Assembly: GCF_027579695.1 (NCBI RefSeq)
Contig: NC_083596.1
Coordinates: 18,427,255 to 18,491,254, forward strand
Source of the DNA: Neoarius graeffei
Taxonomy: Eukaryota; Chordata; Actinopteri; Siluriformes; Ariidae
Direction: 5' to 3'
DNA length: 64,000 nt
This document shows, piece by piece, positions 33,606 through 44,946 of this stretch. The notes under the pieces were generated by a model that was not told where the DNA came from, searched no databases, and saw only the letters and a program-made list of their open reading frames with translations. Made by a program: the position numbers and the translations under genes. Each line of letters opens with the position of its first letter. The first letter of the stretch is position 1.

Positions 33606-33700
33606 AACGATTCTGATGATGATTCTGATGATGATGATGATGATGCCTATGATGAGGATGATGATGCCTATGACGATGATGATGATTCCTGCCTATTACC
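33606..33700 (+). repeat. GAT-type microsatellite (LINE tail)
   Basis: GATTCTGATGATGATTCTGA then GATGATGAT and related units. The Asp-rich and His-rich ORFs over it are translation of the repeat. Confidence 0.9.
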
Positions 33701-33789
33701 AGCAGATGGCGGTAAATGCTCAATTGTAAGTTCTTACACGTTCTATTATAAGCAAAAAAAAAAAGTATGCAAATGTAAATGATCCTTAA

Positions 33790-34180
33790 GTGCCTCAGCA
33801 TTAAATTCAGAACCATAATGAAACGTTTTATTATAATCTTATTTCAAAAAAGCTCTCAAGAAACACAATCTGCTGCTAAATATTTATTTATATTATAGCA
33901 TATTTATGAATTGCACACAACTTAAAGTTGTTTTTTTTTTAAAGTGGTAGAGGGAGGTCGAGATTTCAGTATAATTGAACACAGCAGAAGTGTTTGAATA
34001 TAACTGCAGCTTAGAACTCTAGTATGCAAATATTTTATTTTAAGCAAGTCGACGCGTCACGGTAGGGGCGTGGCTTGGACATTCGAATGTATCTATCTTC
34101 AAATGTACATACTAGCTCTTTAGTGAGGAGGTGTGAATAGGAAGCTGCCATAAATAACTGAACGTACTCTATAGTACGGA
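33790..34180 (+). promoter_or_regulatory. Probable FAM102A upstream region
   Basis: Unique-looking sequence before the first FAM102A exons. GGGGCGTGGC at about 34066 resembles an Sp1/KLF site and CATAAATAACTG at about 34150 is AT-rich. Promoter status is inferred from position alone. Confidence 0.3.
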
Positions 34181-34194
34181 AGTAGGCAGTACAG

Positions 34195-34263
34195 AAGAGC
34201 TGGAGCTTGAACTTGAGTCGTGTTGCTTTACACTCTGAGTGTGCTGCCCAAGAAGGAGTTAGG
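34195..34263 (+). other. fam102a: Possible FAM102A 5' noncoding exon 1
   Basis: A candidate donor follows GGAGTTAG|GTAATC at about 34264. The start is a guess, because no transcription-start evidence is readable. Support is its place upstream of the clear exon at 34570. Confidence 0.35.
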
Positions 34264-34569
34264 TAATCTCTCTCTCCTTTAACATGTTTGTTTGGTGGAA
34301 TATATTCATTAAAAGCAAGATTAATGGACTGGTTATATTTTCTAATAGGAAAACGAGTTAAAGTTTCGTTTCTTTCTCCCTTCTAGCTGCCTGTGTTTTG
34401 GTGTTTTGTGTTGTCAGGGACGACGGTCCTTTTCTTCTTTTAAATGTTTACTAGTCTGTTGGGCGGCTTTCCTTTTAAATAAAAATAAAAAAAAATTCAG
34501 AAGATTTAAGTGTACGACTTTCTGGCTTTGTTTATTATAGTAATAATAAGCTGTTTTGTTTTGTCGCAG

Positions 34570-34661
34570 GGAGTTTTGTAGACCTTGGACTGTGCTAAAG
34601 GAGAAGAAGAAAAGAAAGCAGCAGCAGCAGCACCCCAGATTGTCCTTTCACTAACGTTCAG
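34570..34661 (+). other. fam102a: FAM102A 5' noncoding exon 2
   Basis: 92 bases between a strong acceptor (TTTTGTTTTGTCGCAG|GG) and a consensus donor (TTCAG|GTAAGT). It holds a GCA repeat and no ATG. The exon is inferred from splice sites. Confidence 0.6.
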
Positions 34662-34791
34662 GTAAGTTTGTGTGCTCAAACCAGAGGAGCGTCAATACTT
34701 CGTTGCTTGCTTGCTTGTTCACATTCAAGTCGTGGCTGTTTATTGATGTTTGTTTGTTTCCTGTTCATAGCTTTCTGAGTTACTCTTGGAG

Positions 34792-34845
34792 ATGCTGAAC
34801 CGAGTCCTGGGAGTCAAAAAGGAGGGCTTCCAGGCGCCAGATTGA
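34792..34845 (+). CDS. Upstream ORF in the FAM102A leader, 17 codons
   Basis: ATG at 34792 in context GAGATGC, peptide MLNRVLGVKKEGFQAPD, then TGA. It ends 84 bases before the main ATG and does not overlap it. It could lower main-ORF translation or allow reinitiation. No evidence of function beyond position. Confidence 0.4.
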   Translation: MLNRVLGVKKEGFQAPD

Positions 34846-34851
34846 GATTAA

Positions 34852-35076
<225 letters not shown>

Positions 35077-35224
35077 TAGGAGAAGCACTTGAGATTTTTT
35101 TTTTCCCCTTTCCATGGCCTTCGTGTACCTTGGATCATTCTGTCTCTGTTAGAACTAGATATCTGCCTTTATAGATCTCCTTGATTAGACCTGGACATTG
35201 GGGTCCTTCAGTAATGAGATGAAT

Positions 35225-35415
35225 GGGGGAAGCCATGGCTTAATGGTTAGAGAAGTAGCTTTGGGACCAAAAGGTTGCTGGTTTGATTCTCTGGAACAGT
35301 AGGAATGGCTGAAGTGCCCTTGAGCAAGGCACCTAACTCCCAACTGCTCCCCAGGCTGCACTGGGTATGTTATATGATGTTCTGGATAAGAGCGTCTGCT
35401 AAGTGCCAGTAATGT
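35225..35415 (+). mobile_element. V-SINE copy in FAM102A intron 1
   Basis: GGGGAAGCCATGGCTTAATG head, GGTTTGATTCTCTGG B-box-like, and a tail through GGATAAGAGCGTCTGCTAAG. The best-preserved V-SINE in the window. Confidence 0.88.
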
Positions 35416-35479
35416 AAGAAGGTTCTATAGAACTTGACATCTCTGTGAATTGGATTCTTCTTTGCTAAAGTTGATTTAA

Positions 35480-36452
35480 AGTGCTGATGACGCGAACATG
35501 ACTCTATGCAATTTCTTAAATAAACTATACAACATGGCAAACATGTTAGATTTCTGTTATAATTACGTGAAAAGAAGCTGTTGTTACGCAAATATCCAAC
35601 TTTTAATTGCACAGCGCAAGAAAACTGGGTCCGTGGCTCGCGGCCATGCTGTGACGTCAGCGGAAGAACACGCTGCGGTTCACTGGCTGTTCTACTCTGG
35701 TTCTACTCAATGGAAATGGCGCGTGAAAACGCCGGTGAACTCTCTAGTGCTAGCTCTTCCTCTTCTGGGAGTCTAGAATTGTGTTGATCTCTTCCGAATA
35801 GAATCTCTGATAGTCTACCCTCTTTACCCTTTGCCTCTCGTTGCTAGGCGGCAGTTACATGAAAGCCGCAAGCTTTCACAAGCAAATACATGACTGATAT
35901 CACGCTGACTTTATGATTACATTTATGATTATCATGTAGAATCTATAGCTCTACGTACCTTTATCTTATGTCATTTCACAACACATGTTCTGACAGGAGG
36001 ACTGTCTTTGGATCCGGCATAGCTACTAGTAGACCCCCTCCGGAATCTTCACCCACTTCGCATGCAGCTCGGGATCTCTGGGGAAACTTGAATAAACTTA
36101 CCCCATCCTTGTGGGTTTTGGAGCAAAAGCCGGCAACGCAAAGGCATAATAACGTATATAATTTTTTATATATTAGTATAATAATGTATAATAAAAATAC
36201 TAATAATGATAAACTGAACACCTGTCGCATCAACAACAAACTGGTAAGTTAGGAGGAAGGTTCTTTCGCTGACGTCATAGCTCCTCCTCCTCCATCTCCT
36301 GGGTGCTGCAGCCCCGTCAAATTTGCCCAAATAGCCGCGTTTATCATAACTTGTAAAATAGGCGCCTTCGTGAATTAATATATGGATCATCGGGAATTAC
36401 TTTTTATGTTATAAAACATCGCCAAAGATGTCAAAAACATGTCATCAGCACT
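35480..36452. mobile_element. 973-bp TTAA-flanked element
   Basis: TTAA at 35476-35479 and 36453-36456. The ends AGTGCTGATGACGCGAACAT and CATGTCATCAGCACT are inverted. The minisatellite unit at 36525-36545 shows the empty-site form (GCTGATAAAGAG). No transposase ORF recognised. Piggybac-like or Kolobok-like by target site. Confidence 0.8.
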
Positions 36453-36577
36453 TTAAAGAGAGCTGGAGAAGGTTCTCTAGAACTTGACATCTCTGTTAGG
36501 AATATCTGTGAATTGGGTTGTTCTTTGCTAAAGCTGATAAAGAGAACTGGAGAAGGTTATATAGAACTTGACCTCTA

Positions 36578-38158
36578 CAGTGGTGCTTGAAAGTTTGTGA
36601 ACTCTTGTAGAATTTTCTATATTTCTGCATAAATATGACCTAAAACATCAGATTTTCACAAGTCCTAAAAGTAGATAAAGAGAACCCAGTTAAACAAATG
36701 AGACAAAAATATTATACTTGGTCATTTTATATATTGAGGAAAATGATCCACTTTTACATATCTGTGGGTGGCAAAAGTATGTGAACCTTTGCTTTCAGTA
36801 TCTGGCGTGACCCCCTTGTGCAGCAATAACTGCAACTAAACGTTTGCGGTAACTGTTGATCAGTCCTGCACACCGGCTTGGAGGAATTTTAGCCCATTCC
36901 TCTGTACGGAACAGCTTCAACTCTGGGATGTTGATGGGTTTCCTCACATGAACTGTTCACTTCAGGTCCTTCCACAACATTTCGATTGGATTAAGGTCAG
37001 GACTGTGACTTGGCCATTCCAAAACATTAACTTTATTCTTCTTTAACCATTCTTTGGTAGAACGACTTGTGTGCTTAGGGTCGTTGTCTTGCTGCATGAC
37101 CCACCTTCTCTTGAGATTCACTTCATGGACAGATGTCCTGACATTTTCCTTTAGAATTCACTGGTATAATTCAGAATTCATTGTTCCATCAATGATGGCA
37201 AGCCATCTTGGCCCAGATGCAGCAAAACAGGCCTAAACCATGTTTCACAGATGGGATAAGGTTCTTATGCTGGAATGCAGTGTTTTCCTTTCTGCAGACA
37301 ACTTAACGCTTCTCATTTAAACCAAAAAGTTAAATTTTTTTCCTCATCTGTCCACAAAACATTTTTCCAATAGCCTTCTGGCTTGTCCATGTGATCTTTA
37401 GCAAACTGCAGACGAGCAGCAATGTTCTTTTTGGAGAGCAGTGGCTTTCTCCTTGCAACCCTGCCATGCACACCATTGTTGTTCAGTGTTCTCCTGATGG
37501 TGGACTCACGAACATTAGCCAATGTGAGAGGGGCCTTCAGTTGCTTAGAAGTTACCCTGGGGTCCTTTGTGACCTCGCCGACTATTACACACCTTGCTCT
37601 TGGAGTGATCTTTGTTGGTCGACCACTCCTGGAGAGGGTAACAATGGTCTTGAATTTCCTCCATTTGTACACAATCTGTCTGACTGTGGATTGGTGGAGT
37701 CCAAACTCTTTAGAGATGGTTTTGTAACCTTTTCCGGCCTGATGAGCATCAACAATGCTTTTTCTGAGGTCCTCAGAAATCTCCTTTGTTTGTGCCATGA
37801 TACACTTCCACAAACATGTGTTGTGAAGATCAGACTTTGATAGATCCCTGTTCTTTAAATAAAACAGGGTGCCCACTCACACCGGATTGTCATCCCATTG
37901 ATTGAAAACACCTGACTCTAATTTCACCTTCAAATTAACTGCTAATCCTAGTGGTTCACATACTTTTGCCACTCACAGATATGTAATATTGGATCATTTT
38001 CCTCAATAAATAAATGACCAAGTTTTTTTTTTGTCTCATTTGTTTTACTGTATCTTTATCTACTTTTAGGACTTGTGTGAAAATCTGGTGATGTTTTAAG
38101 TCACATTTATGTAGAAATATAGAAAATTCTAAAGGTTTCAAACTTTCAAGCACAACTG
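36578..38158 (-). mobile_element. Tc1 transposon 3
   Basis: Ends CAGTGGTGCTTGAAAGTTTG and CAAACTTTCAAGCACAACTG (one mismatch), TA at 36576-36577 and 38159-38160. Same family as the copy at 26846-28452. Confidence 0.95.
36795..37798 (-). pseudogene. Tc1 transposase with broken catalytic half
   Basis: Open from 37798 (MAQTKEISEDLRKSIVDAHQ) through the paired DNA-binding domain and KWRKFKTIVTLSRSGRPTK to WTDEEKNLTFWFK at 37313. There an indel shifts the frame just after the first catalytic Asp. Beyond it the sequence is still recognisable, with a further deletion of about 15 bases near 37240 and the same carboxyl end. The DNA-binding half is fully open. Confidence 0.88.
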
Positions 38159-38225
38159 TATGTCAGGAATATCTGTGAATTGGATTCTTCTTTACTGAAG
38201 CTGCTAAAGAGAACTGGACCTGATC

Positions 38226-38780
38226 ATAACCCTTAGTTAGAGATCACCCGGACTTGGGTTCTTATCTCGTTATTGGGGAGAGACCTCATGTAGATCATCT
38301 GATATGAAATGTCTAGATATTTGAGAGAGAGAGATCTTGATCTGATATCATCTTTTAGAGCTATCTGGATCTTCTGACTTCACCAAGGGTTGTCAAAATC
38401 TTTGTACATATAATAGAGAAATCTAATGGGACCTTTGGATTCCAATTATTCCTGGAATAGCTTATATGAATTCAGCCTGATTTTGCCACTTTTGTTGTGA
38501 TTGACAAATTTCCAGTGCCGGGCCTGAATATGAATGTCGTTAACGATGAACAGGTCTTGTAGTGTGTGACAATCAAAGAACAGCGATGTGGAATCTGGGA
38601 CATCCCAAGACACCTCAACGAAAAGTCTAGCATGTTGGAACTTTGTGTTTTCTCACCTCGTTTGATCCTTGATGGGCATGATTGACAGTTTCTTGAGCCT
38701 CCTCTGGGACGATACAGAAGGATGAAAACAGTCATTGGTTGGGGTTGAACTTAGTGTTGCCAATCTCCTGACCAATGCTT
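38226..38780. other. Intron-like sequence, nothing recognised
   Basis: AT-rich, no open gene or terminal repeat seen. Confidence 0.45.
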
Positions 38781-38782
38781 CA

Positions 38783-39290
38783 TTCATGTGCTATGGGAAT
38801 TATGGTAAATACCAAACGCCGACATGGAAAGCACACATGAACGCCTCCTCTTGTGGTATTTTCCACTGGGCAACTCGTAGAAAATTTTGATACACGAGTT
38901 GCCGAGATGAGATGAACTTTAACCTTTTCAACATGGCGGCGAGCGGTACAAGACACTTGAATGTTAAGCATTGTACGCTACTAAAGTTTTTTTTTTTTTT
39001 ACGAGTACTAGTGGGTAGTTTTTTGTGTCTATGCAATGTTGCGTCATTAACAAGTGTAATATAATACGTTAGAAATCCGTTTCCTTTAAAAATGTGTTGT
39101 TATGGTTTGTTTTTACCTATCCAGAGCAGAAGCTATTGCTAACGATAGCTAACTAACTATTGCTAACTTGAATCTGGTCCACCATCTTTAATTTGTCAAC
39201 AACAACAAAAGCATGTGAACACAACACACTGGTAAATACCACTTCCCAACTGGAAAATATCATCTTCCCATAGCACATGAACGCAGCCCA
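38783..39290. mobile_element. About 510-bp element with ATGTGCTATGGGAA ends
   Basis: TCATGTGCTATGGGAA at about 38786 is inverted at TTCCCATAGCACATGAA (about 39266-39282), and GGTAAATACCA recurs inside both ends. Non-coding; superfamily and TSD not determined. Confidence 0.55.
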
Positions 39291-39793
39291 AGTCAGGAAT
39301 TTATTGCACTATGATTTGCCTAATCAGACATGGTGACCATGACACAAATATAATGTAGTCTGATCCTGGCTTAAGGCATACTGAATTATTATTTTTTTTA
39401 TCTTGTCTGTTACTGAAGTCTGGATCTTTCAGTCTTTGCATGAGAGAGATCCAAATTTTTATTTTCTCTATCAGCGACCGATGTCTGGATCTTCTGGCTT
39501 CAACTAGGGCTGTCTGAATCGTTTGCTCTCTAAACCAAGGTGTTGCCTCACAGGTTTTGTTTATAATATGTTTTGTTGTTTTGATCCTTGGCTGAATCAG
39601 GTGTGTTAGAGCAGGTGAATTGCCAGACTGTGATGATCTGGTCTATAATTATGTTTGACAAGCTGTTTAACAAACCACAATGAAAAACATAATTTCCTTC
39701 TCAGTTTCATCACTTTCCTTCCAAAGTATTAAGAGGAGTCCTGTTTTGGCTTTTCTTATGTCTTTTTTCCTTAATTTGCTTTAGTATAGTCAC
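39291..39793. other. Intron-like sequence, nothing recognised
   Basis: No gene or repeat structure identified. Confidence 0.45.
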
Positions 39794-39797
39794 TTAA

Positions 39798-41109
39798 AGG
39801 GGAACTAAAGTAATTTTTAAACTTGCTTTATTCCTTAACGCGTTATTCATTTACGTTTTCGGTTTTCTTAACCTATCGTGACTCGTATTGGCATATTATA
39901 TTGTACTTATCGGCCTTTTCGGTTTTTAGCCATGTTGAATGTAGTTCATATGGTCCACGGCAGGCATCGCTTATCCGCACGATCTTCACGAGACTTGTGC
40001 GAGACTTCAAACATGAAGTGTCAGCGCCGCCATTTTGAAAACTGTTCACACAGCGGCCAGATCGCCATATCATTCCATCTCATTATCTCTAGCCGCTTTA
40101 TCCTTCTACAGGGTCGCAGGCAAGCTGGAGCCTATCCCAGCTGACTACGGGCGAAAGGCGGGGTACACCCTGGACAAGTTGCCAGGTCATCACAGGGCTG
40201 ACCCATAGACACAGACAACCATTCACACTCACATTCACACCTACGGTCAATTTAGAGTCACCAGTTAACCTAACCTGCATGTCTTTGGACTGTGGGGGAA
40301 ACCGGAGCACCCGGAGGAAACCCACGCGGACACGGGGAGAACATGCAAACTCCACACAGAAAGGCCCTCGCCGGCCCCGGGGCTCGAACCCGGACCTTCT
40401 TGCTGTGAGGCGACAGCGCTAACCACTACACCACCGTGCCGCCCCCATATCATTCCAATTTAGATTAATTTCGGGTTTGGCCAGCTTCATCAGTGATGGA
40501 GATTATTCCATACGACTTCGTACCAACGTGGAGTAGAGAAGAGTTGGAAAGAAGACAGGATAAGGACTAGTCCGTCGCGCTGGTATTTATGTCATGACTG
40601 CCGCACAATTAAAACGTGCCAGATCAGGCGGCTGGTGGGTTTTCAAAATAAATACATACATGAATGTGTTTTTGTGATAAATACATATTATACTGAGCGC
40701 GTTTCCCACATAATCCTCACTAAGGTTTCGGACAGCACTACAAAATGACGTCCTCACTATATAGTGCCCAGGGAGCGATTTTGGACACGGAAAACTTCCG
40801 GCTTTATTACGTCAGCATTTGAAAGAGGGCGCGCGTCTTTTGACAACGTTGGCAGATGTTGGTCACTTTGATTTCCGCTGGACATTTTACTTCCGTCCTG
40901 CGATGTCTGTCTGTCTCGCGCAGGTCTCAGTGAATCTTGTTTACGGCCATTGCTTTGACATATGGACTGATGTATTACATAGCATGTTTCAAAAGCTCAT
41001 AACTTGCTATAGCAGTGACAAAATAGTTGTCAGAAATGCATTCCTATATTTAATAAAATGAGAAATAGAATTTGTTAATAAAAAAAAAAATTTGCCTTCA
41101 GTTCCCCTT
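39798..41109 (+). mobile_element. TTAA MITE family, copy 1, with SINE insertion
   Basis: Ends AGGGGAACTAAAGTAA and CTTCAGTTCCCCT, TTAA at 39794-39797 and 41110-41113. Interrupted by a SINE at 40078-40446. It includes CAAACATGAAGTGTCAGCGC and CCGGCTTTATTACGTCAGCA, shared with the other copies. Non-coding. Confidence 0.85.
40078..40446 (-). mobile_element. SINE-1, copy 6
   Basis: Nearly full length. CATATCATTCC flanks it on both sides (about 40067-40077 and 40446-40456). Confidence 0.93.
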
Positions 41110-41113
41110 TTAA

Positions 41114-42574
41114 TATAGATTTTGGAGTTGCACAGATTTGAGAAGAGCAGTTTAAGGCTTATCTTGAGCAGATGCCCAGGTGCGGGGGTATTTAGGGTAT
41201 ATGAATATGTATCCCTGGAAATTTGTATTCCAGAGATGGTATTTTTACCATCGTGGGTCACTTTCGGTGAACATGCATATTCATTTTGGGTGTCTGTCCA
41301 TTCTGTGCAGCTTGTATGATATGAAATGGGGTTTTGTCTTAGTGTGTGGGTGTTCAGATGGTATTTTTGGGCACATGGCATGGCGTGGTAGTGCTGATTC
41401 CCTGGCAGTACCAGGCACGTTTGTGTACTTGTTGCACTGAAATGCCCCACTGCATTCATCCTGCACAATGCATCGTCTGTCTGCAGAGCCCAGGCATGTC
41501 GGGGGTTATGTCCCAAACACATTACCATTCCTTCAAAAGCGATAGAGAGATGGCAGGAGAGGGAGGGAGGGAGGGAGGGTGGTGTATGCAGAACAGACAA
41601 AATGCATGTTGCTTTAGAACCAGAAACCAAAAAGAAGCAAAGATAAAGGCTGTCAGGAGAAAGCACAGGAGCAGTCTGAAAGAGAAAGACATAGAGACTT
41701 GAGTGATGCTATAGACAGAGGGCCTTTTGTCCCTTAAACCACACTGTTCCATCTCTTTTCTCTCCCTCCTCCCGAGGTTTTTTTTTTTTTCTTCTCTCTC
41801 TCGTATTTCTCATTCCTTCCCTCTTTATCCGGGTGGCTGGTGTTCATGAAGCAGCCGATTTAACAAAAGCGAGCTTTTTTTTTTTTTTGAGAGAGAAGAC
41901 GCGCATGAGTTGACGCGGTGAAAGAAGAGCTCGGCACTACAGCTGAAGACGAAGTATCTGCTTCGGGTTTCTTGCACAATGGCCGAGGCTGGGGAGGGAG
42001 GGGAAACTGCTTGAAGGATGGCAGGGTGGCTGATTGGGTTGCAGTGTATCGTTTGAGAAAGTCATGTACGAACACTGTTGCATATCCTCTAAATCAAATC
42101 AGCGCCATGGCAGAAGAGTTGTAAAGACGGGCTGTGATCTAGGTCCAAACATCCTGGCTTAGTTGTTAATGTGGATGAGCAGAAAGTGGTATGTTAATGA
42201 AAGCATAAAAAACAACAACTTGGAAGCATAAAGAAGCCTTTTGTGCAAAAAAAAAAAAAAAAAAAGTGATGCTTCGAGTTGGGTTTGAAACATAACTCCT
42301 AAACTCCGCATCTTCTCCCCCCCCCCCTTTTTTTTCTCCCTCCTCCATTTTCTTGCCGATTTGGCGTTGCCAAATCTCAGCCATTAACTCTTCCCTATCA
42401 CACAACAGCTAGCAACCGAGGATGGTGAAGGCGAACATGCTTCCTCAGAGATATGAGGCAAACCTCTGCATCTTTTTGAGCTCCTGCTCATGCTGTGTCA
42501 CAGGGCAGTATGACCATGGAAAGTGCTTTCTGCCCTCTTCCTCATACATGTGCTCCTAGTGATTGACAGAGGAG
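41114..42574. other. Intron-like region with low-complexity stretches
   Basis: GGGA repeat at 41560-41580, T runs at 41778 and 41875, an A run at 42247, and C/T runs at 42317-42335. The 219-residue ORF at 41007-41666 on the minus strand has no recognised domain and spans the MITE edge, so I do not call it. Confidence 0.5.
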
Positions 42575-42577
42575 TAA

Positions 42578-43092
42578 AGGCCAATTTATGCTGACAACGC
42601 AGTCCTCGCAGATGGCGTCTGTGTAGCCCCCCCCCACCTTCGTAGACGCTCTGCGCGCACCTCCCAAAAATTATGACCACCGCAGAAGCCTTGCAGACAG
42701 CGTCGCAGACAAGAGGGCTCTGATTGGTCCACTGTACATCCGCTGTACACGCACTTCCGCTTCCCTACTTTCCCGGCTTGGTTTGTTTTCACGACCGGCA
42801 TTTTTAAAAACACGAGCGAAGATGGAGCAGCACGAAGAGCGGTTGATCGAGGAAGTGAGGAAGTACGTACATCTATACGACTCCAGTTCTAGTCATTATA
42901 AGTAACCGGAGGATAAACACTCCACTAACCACACCCACCAACTACTCCTAGCGATTTCGCGACTTCGCACCCCCTTGCGTTGTGGCGGTGAATAACATCG
43001 CGCACGCCTATTACTCCCCGCTCAACGATAAATTACAACTGTCTGCGAAAAGCTATCTGCGAAAACCTTGTCGCAAGAGCATGCAGAGGCCC
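42578..43092 (+). mobile_element. Harbinger-like mini-element, copy 1
   Basis: TAA at 42575-42577 and 43093-43095. Starts AGGCCAATTTATGCTGAC, ends GCATGCAGAGGCCC. It contains a truncated MADF-like start, MEQHEERLIEEVRKYVHLYD, at 42822-42905. Near-identical to 51908-52426. Confidence 0.75.
42822..42905 (+). pseudogene. MADF/Myb-like ORF start, truncated
   Basis: 27 codons: MEQHEERLIEEVRKYVHLYD then SSSSHYK and stop. This is the first helix of a MADF-type DNA-binding domain as found in Harbinger-associated proteins. The rest is deleted. The second copy (52156-52233) stops one codon after the matching His. Confidence 0.6.
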
Positions 43093-43233
43093 TAAGAGTA
43101 TGCCATCCCTCCTACCCAGAGAGCTAGGTGATGTGGGTGAATAAACTTGTTGCACCCCTCTAGAGCAACATTTATTATTATTAATTTTTTTTTTTTTTGG
43201 GGGGGGGGTCCCTTTCTTCCTGTCTTTTGCTTT

Positions 43234-43690
43234 ATTAGCTCATCCGGCCGACAGGTGATGAGTTTATGCCATTATGTGTTGTCCGTCGTCGTCTACATTT
43301 CACAAAAATCGCTTCTTCTCTCTCAATTCTTCACTGACTTATTTTTTTGGCAGGAAGGTAGGTCTGCCCTGGGGTGCATATGGCTTCTACCCAAATTTGC
43401 ATAATTGTAATTAATAATGAAGAATTGGAGTAATTCAGCCCTAACGAGCAGTTTCCACACACATCGCTTCTTCCCCGATTTTTGATGCCTTCTGGCATGA
43501 AGGTAGAGGTACCTAGGGTGCATATAACTTCTACCCAGATTTGCTTATTACAATTATTAATGAAGTTATGGACTAATTGAGCCTTAATGAGCAGTTCAAC
43601 AAAAATCGCTTCTTCTCGGTCAATTCCTCACCGTTTTGGATTCTTTCTAGCAAATAGGTCGGTATTCCTAGGGTGTATATAGGTTCTATA
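43234..43690. repeat. Three tandem units of about 150 bp
   Basis: Units starting near CGCTTCTTC at 43310, 43463 and 43607, each with a GGTGCATAT/GGTGTATAT motif and TTCTACCCA or a variant. Preceded by CTCATCCGGCCGACAGGTGA. A dispersed fish repeat of unknown class. Confidence 0.65.
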
Positions 43691-44153
43691 TCTAGCTTGC
43701 AACATTTATTGCGCAAGGTGGCCCACTTTAGATCGTTCCTTTTGGACTAGACAGGGCCGGAGTGAGCTACGCCGTCGTTGACGGTCTCGTCTGATTTATT
43801 ACGCAGTGCTTGCGTCACCGCACATTGTTTGATTGCTGGGTCCTCTGTTTGCTTGTTTTGTGTTTGCCAAAAGAGCATCATGAGCATGTTTGAGAACCTG
43901 TCGGTACGTCATTAATGTTGTCCGTACAACACGTCTTAAAATACATTAAACTGTGGCTCACAGGCTCAACAAAAATCACTTCTCGGTCAATTCCTTGCCG
44001 TTTTGGCAAAACGTGTCGGGTCTTGCTGTAATAATCAATGACGAGGTGGGGTGATATTGTGCAACACGAAGCAAGATTGATTGATTAGCTTCCTGTAATG
44101 GCATGTTCTTGAAACACACGTTCCACTTTTTTTTTTTTTTAAATTTATTAATG
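43691..44153. other. Spacer, partly repeat tail
   Basis: A degraded fourth fragment (AACAAAAATCACTTCTCGGT at 43968). Otherwise nothing recognised. Confidence 0.4.
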
Positions 44154-44161
44154 AACTACAT

Positions 44162-44938
44162 CAGGGGTGGGCAATTATTTTTTCCATGGGGCCACATGAG
44201 AAACAGAATTTTGTGGAGGGCCGGACCAAAAGGCTGAACTAAATTCTGCACAATATTAATTATATTTCTTTATATAAAGCAGTAAATAACATTGTTTTTA
44301 CAAGCTGCTAAGACTGGTAAGAGTATGGAAAAAAACGAGGTTGCCTTACAAAAAATGTCATTTATTCAATCAAATTTCCCAAAACAATGGTTTACAAAAT
44401 GTGAACGTTTGTACCTTTTTTTTTTTTTTTTTTTTTTTCCTCAGTCACATTCACCCCAAAACACAATAAAGGCATCACAATATTGTCTTTCTACTCCAAA
44501 TATCAAGCAAGATACATCATATTATAATAATGATGCCCACATTTGTAGTCTAATCACCTCATGTGACCTGACCTGCTCGCAACAAAGTTGATTCGGTGTA
44601 GGAATCAGATCTACAGATCGGCTCGGGCTCCGGCGCCTGCTGGTGACGTCACACGATGTGATCGGCTGGACCGTTTGAAGGATGACGTACAAGTTTGTGG
44701 TTGGTCTGGACAAAGTACGGAAGTAGTTATCGCAGGATTAGGTTTTGTGGGATTTCATGTCATGTTCATGTTTTTGTTGAACACAACTTCAAAATAAAAC
44801 CAATGCACATTCAGTCCATGCGTGAGGTAAAATTAGAAAATACGTTTATTTTGTAATTTCTAATTAACCTTACGCGGGCCGGTCAGAATGAACCAAAGGG
44901 CCGGATGCGGCCCGCGGGCCGTAAAATGCCCAGGTCTG
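44162..44938. mobile_element. Non-autonomous hAT, perfect 8-bp TSD
   Basis: Ends CAGGGGTGGGCAATTATTTT and TAAAATGCCCAGGTCTG, AACTACAT at 44154-44161 and 44939-44946. Related to 3358-4751 at both ends (GGGCCGGA, GGCCCGCGGGCC). No coding remnant. Confidence 0.93.
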
Positions 44939-44946
44939 AACTACAT

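Larger units (their letters stand above)
25200..33640 (+). mobile_element. One long CR1/L2-like LINE split by many insertions
   Basis: LINE sequence runs in order through 25200-25470, 25643-26704, 29137-29249, 29786-31445 and pieces of 31801-33605. It ends at CATACTTGGCAATAAACGATTCTG and a GAT-repeat tail. Joins are supported by reading frame: cagatcACTaagtac across the 26705-29136 insertion gives continuous Q-I-T-K-Y-K-P. Insertions include SINE-like 25471-25642, MITE B (with Tc1 and hairpin), MITE 29250-29785, SINEs, a V-SINE and a 213-bp palindrome. The clade is not certain. Confidence 0.85.
35418..38225 (+). repeat. Minisatellite (about 90-bp unit) split by two transposons
   Basis: Units of the form AGAAGGTTCTATAGAACTTG, then ACATCTCTG, then AATATCTGTGAATTGG and TTCTTTGCTAAAGCTGA, then AAAGAGAACTGG. 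Pieces lie at 35418-35479, 36453-36577 and 38159-38225. A TTAA element and a Tc1 interrupt it. Reading across both gaps restores the unit order. Confidence 0.8.

Noticed and set aside
33562-33816. His-rich and Asp-rich small proteins
   Set aside because: Translation of the GAT tail of the LINE.
41007-41666. 219-residue minus-strand ORF
   Set aside because: It starts in intron-like sequence and runs into MITE sequence, has no recognised domain, and its composition looks random.
43234-43690. CRISPR-like array from three repeated units
   Set aside because: The units are about 150 bp, diverged, without regular spacers, in a vertebrate genome.
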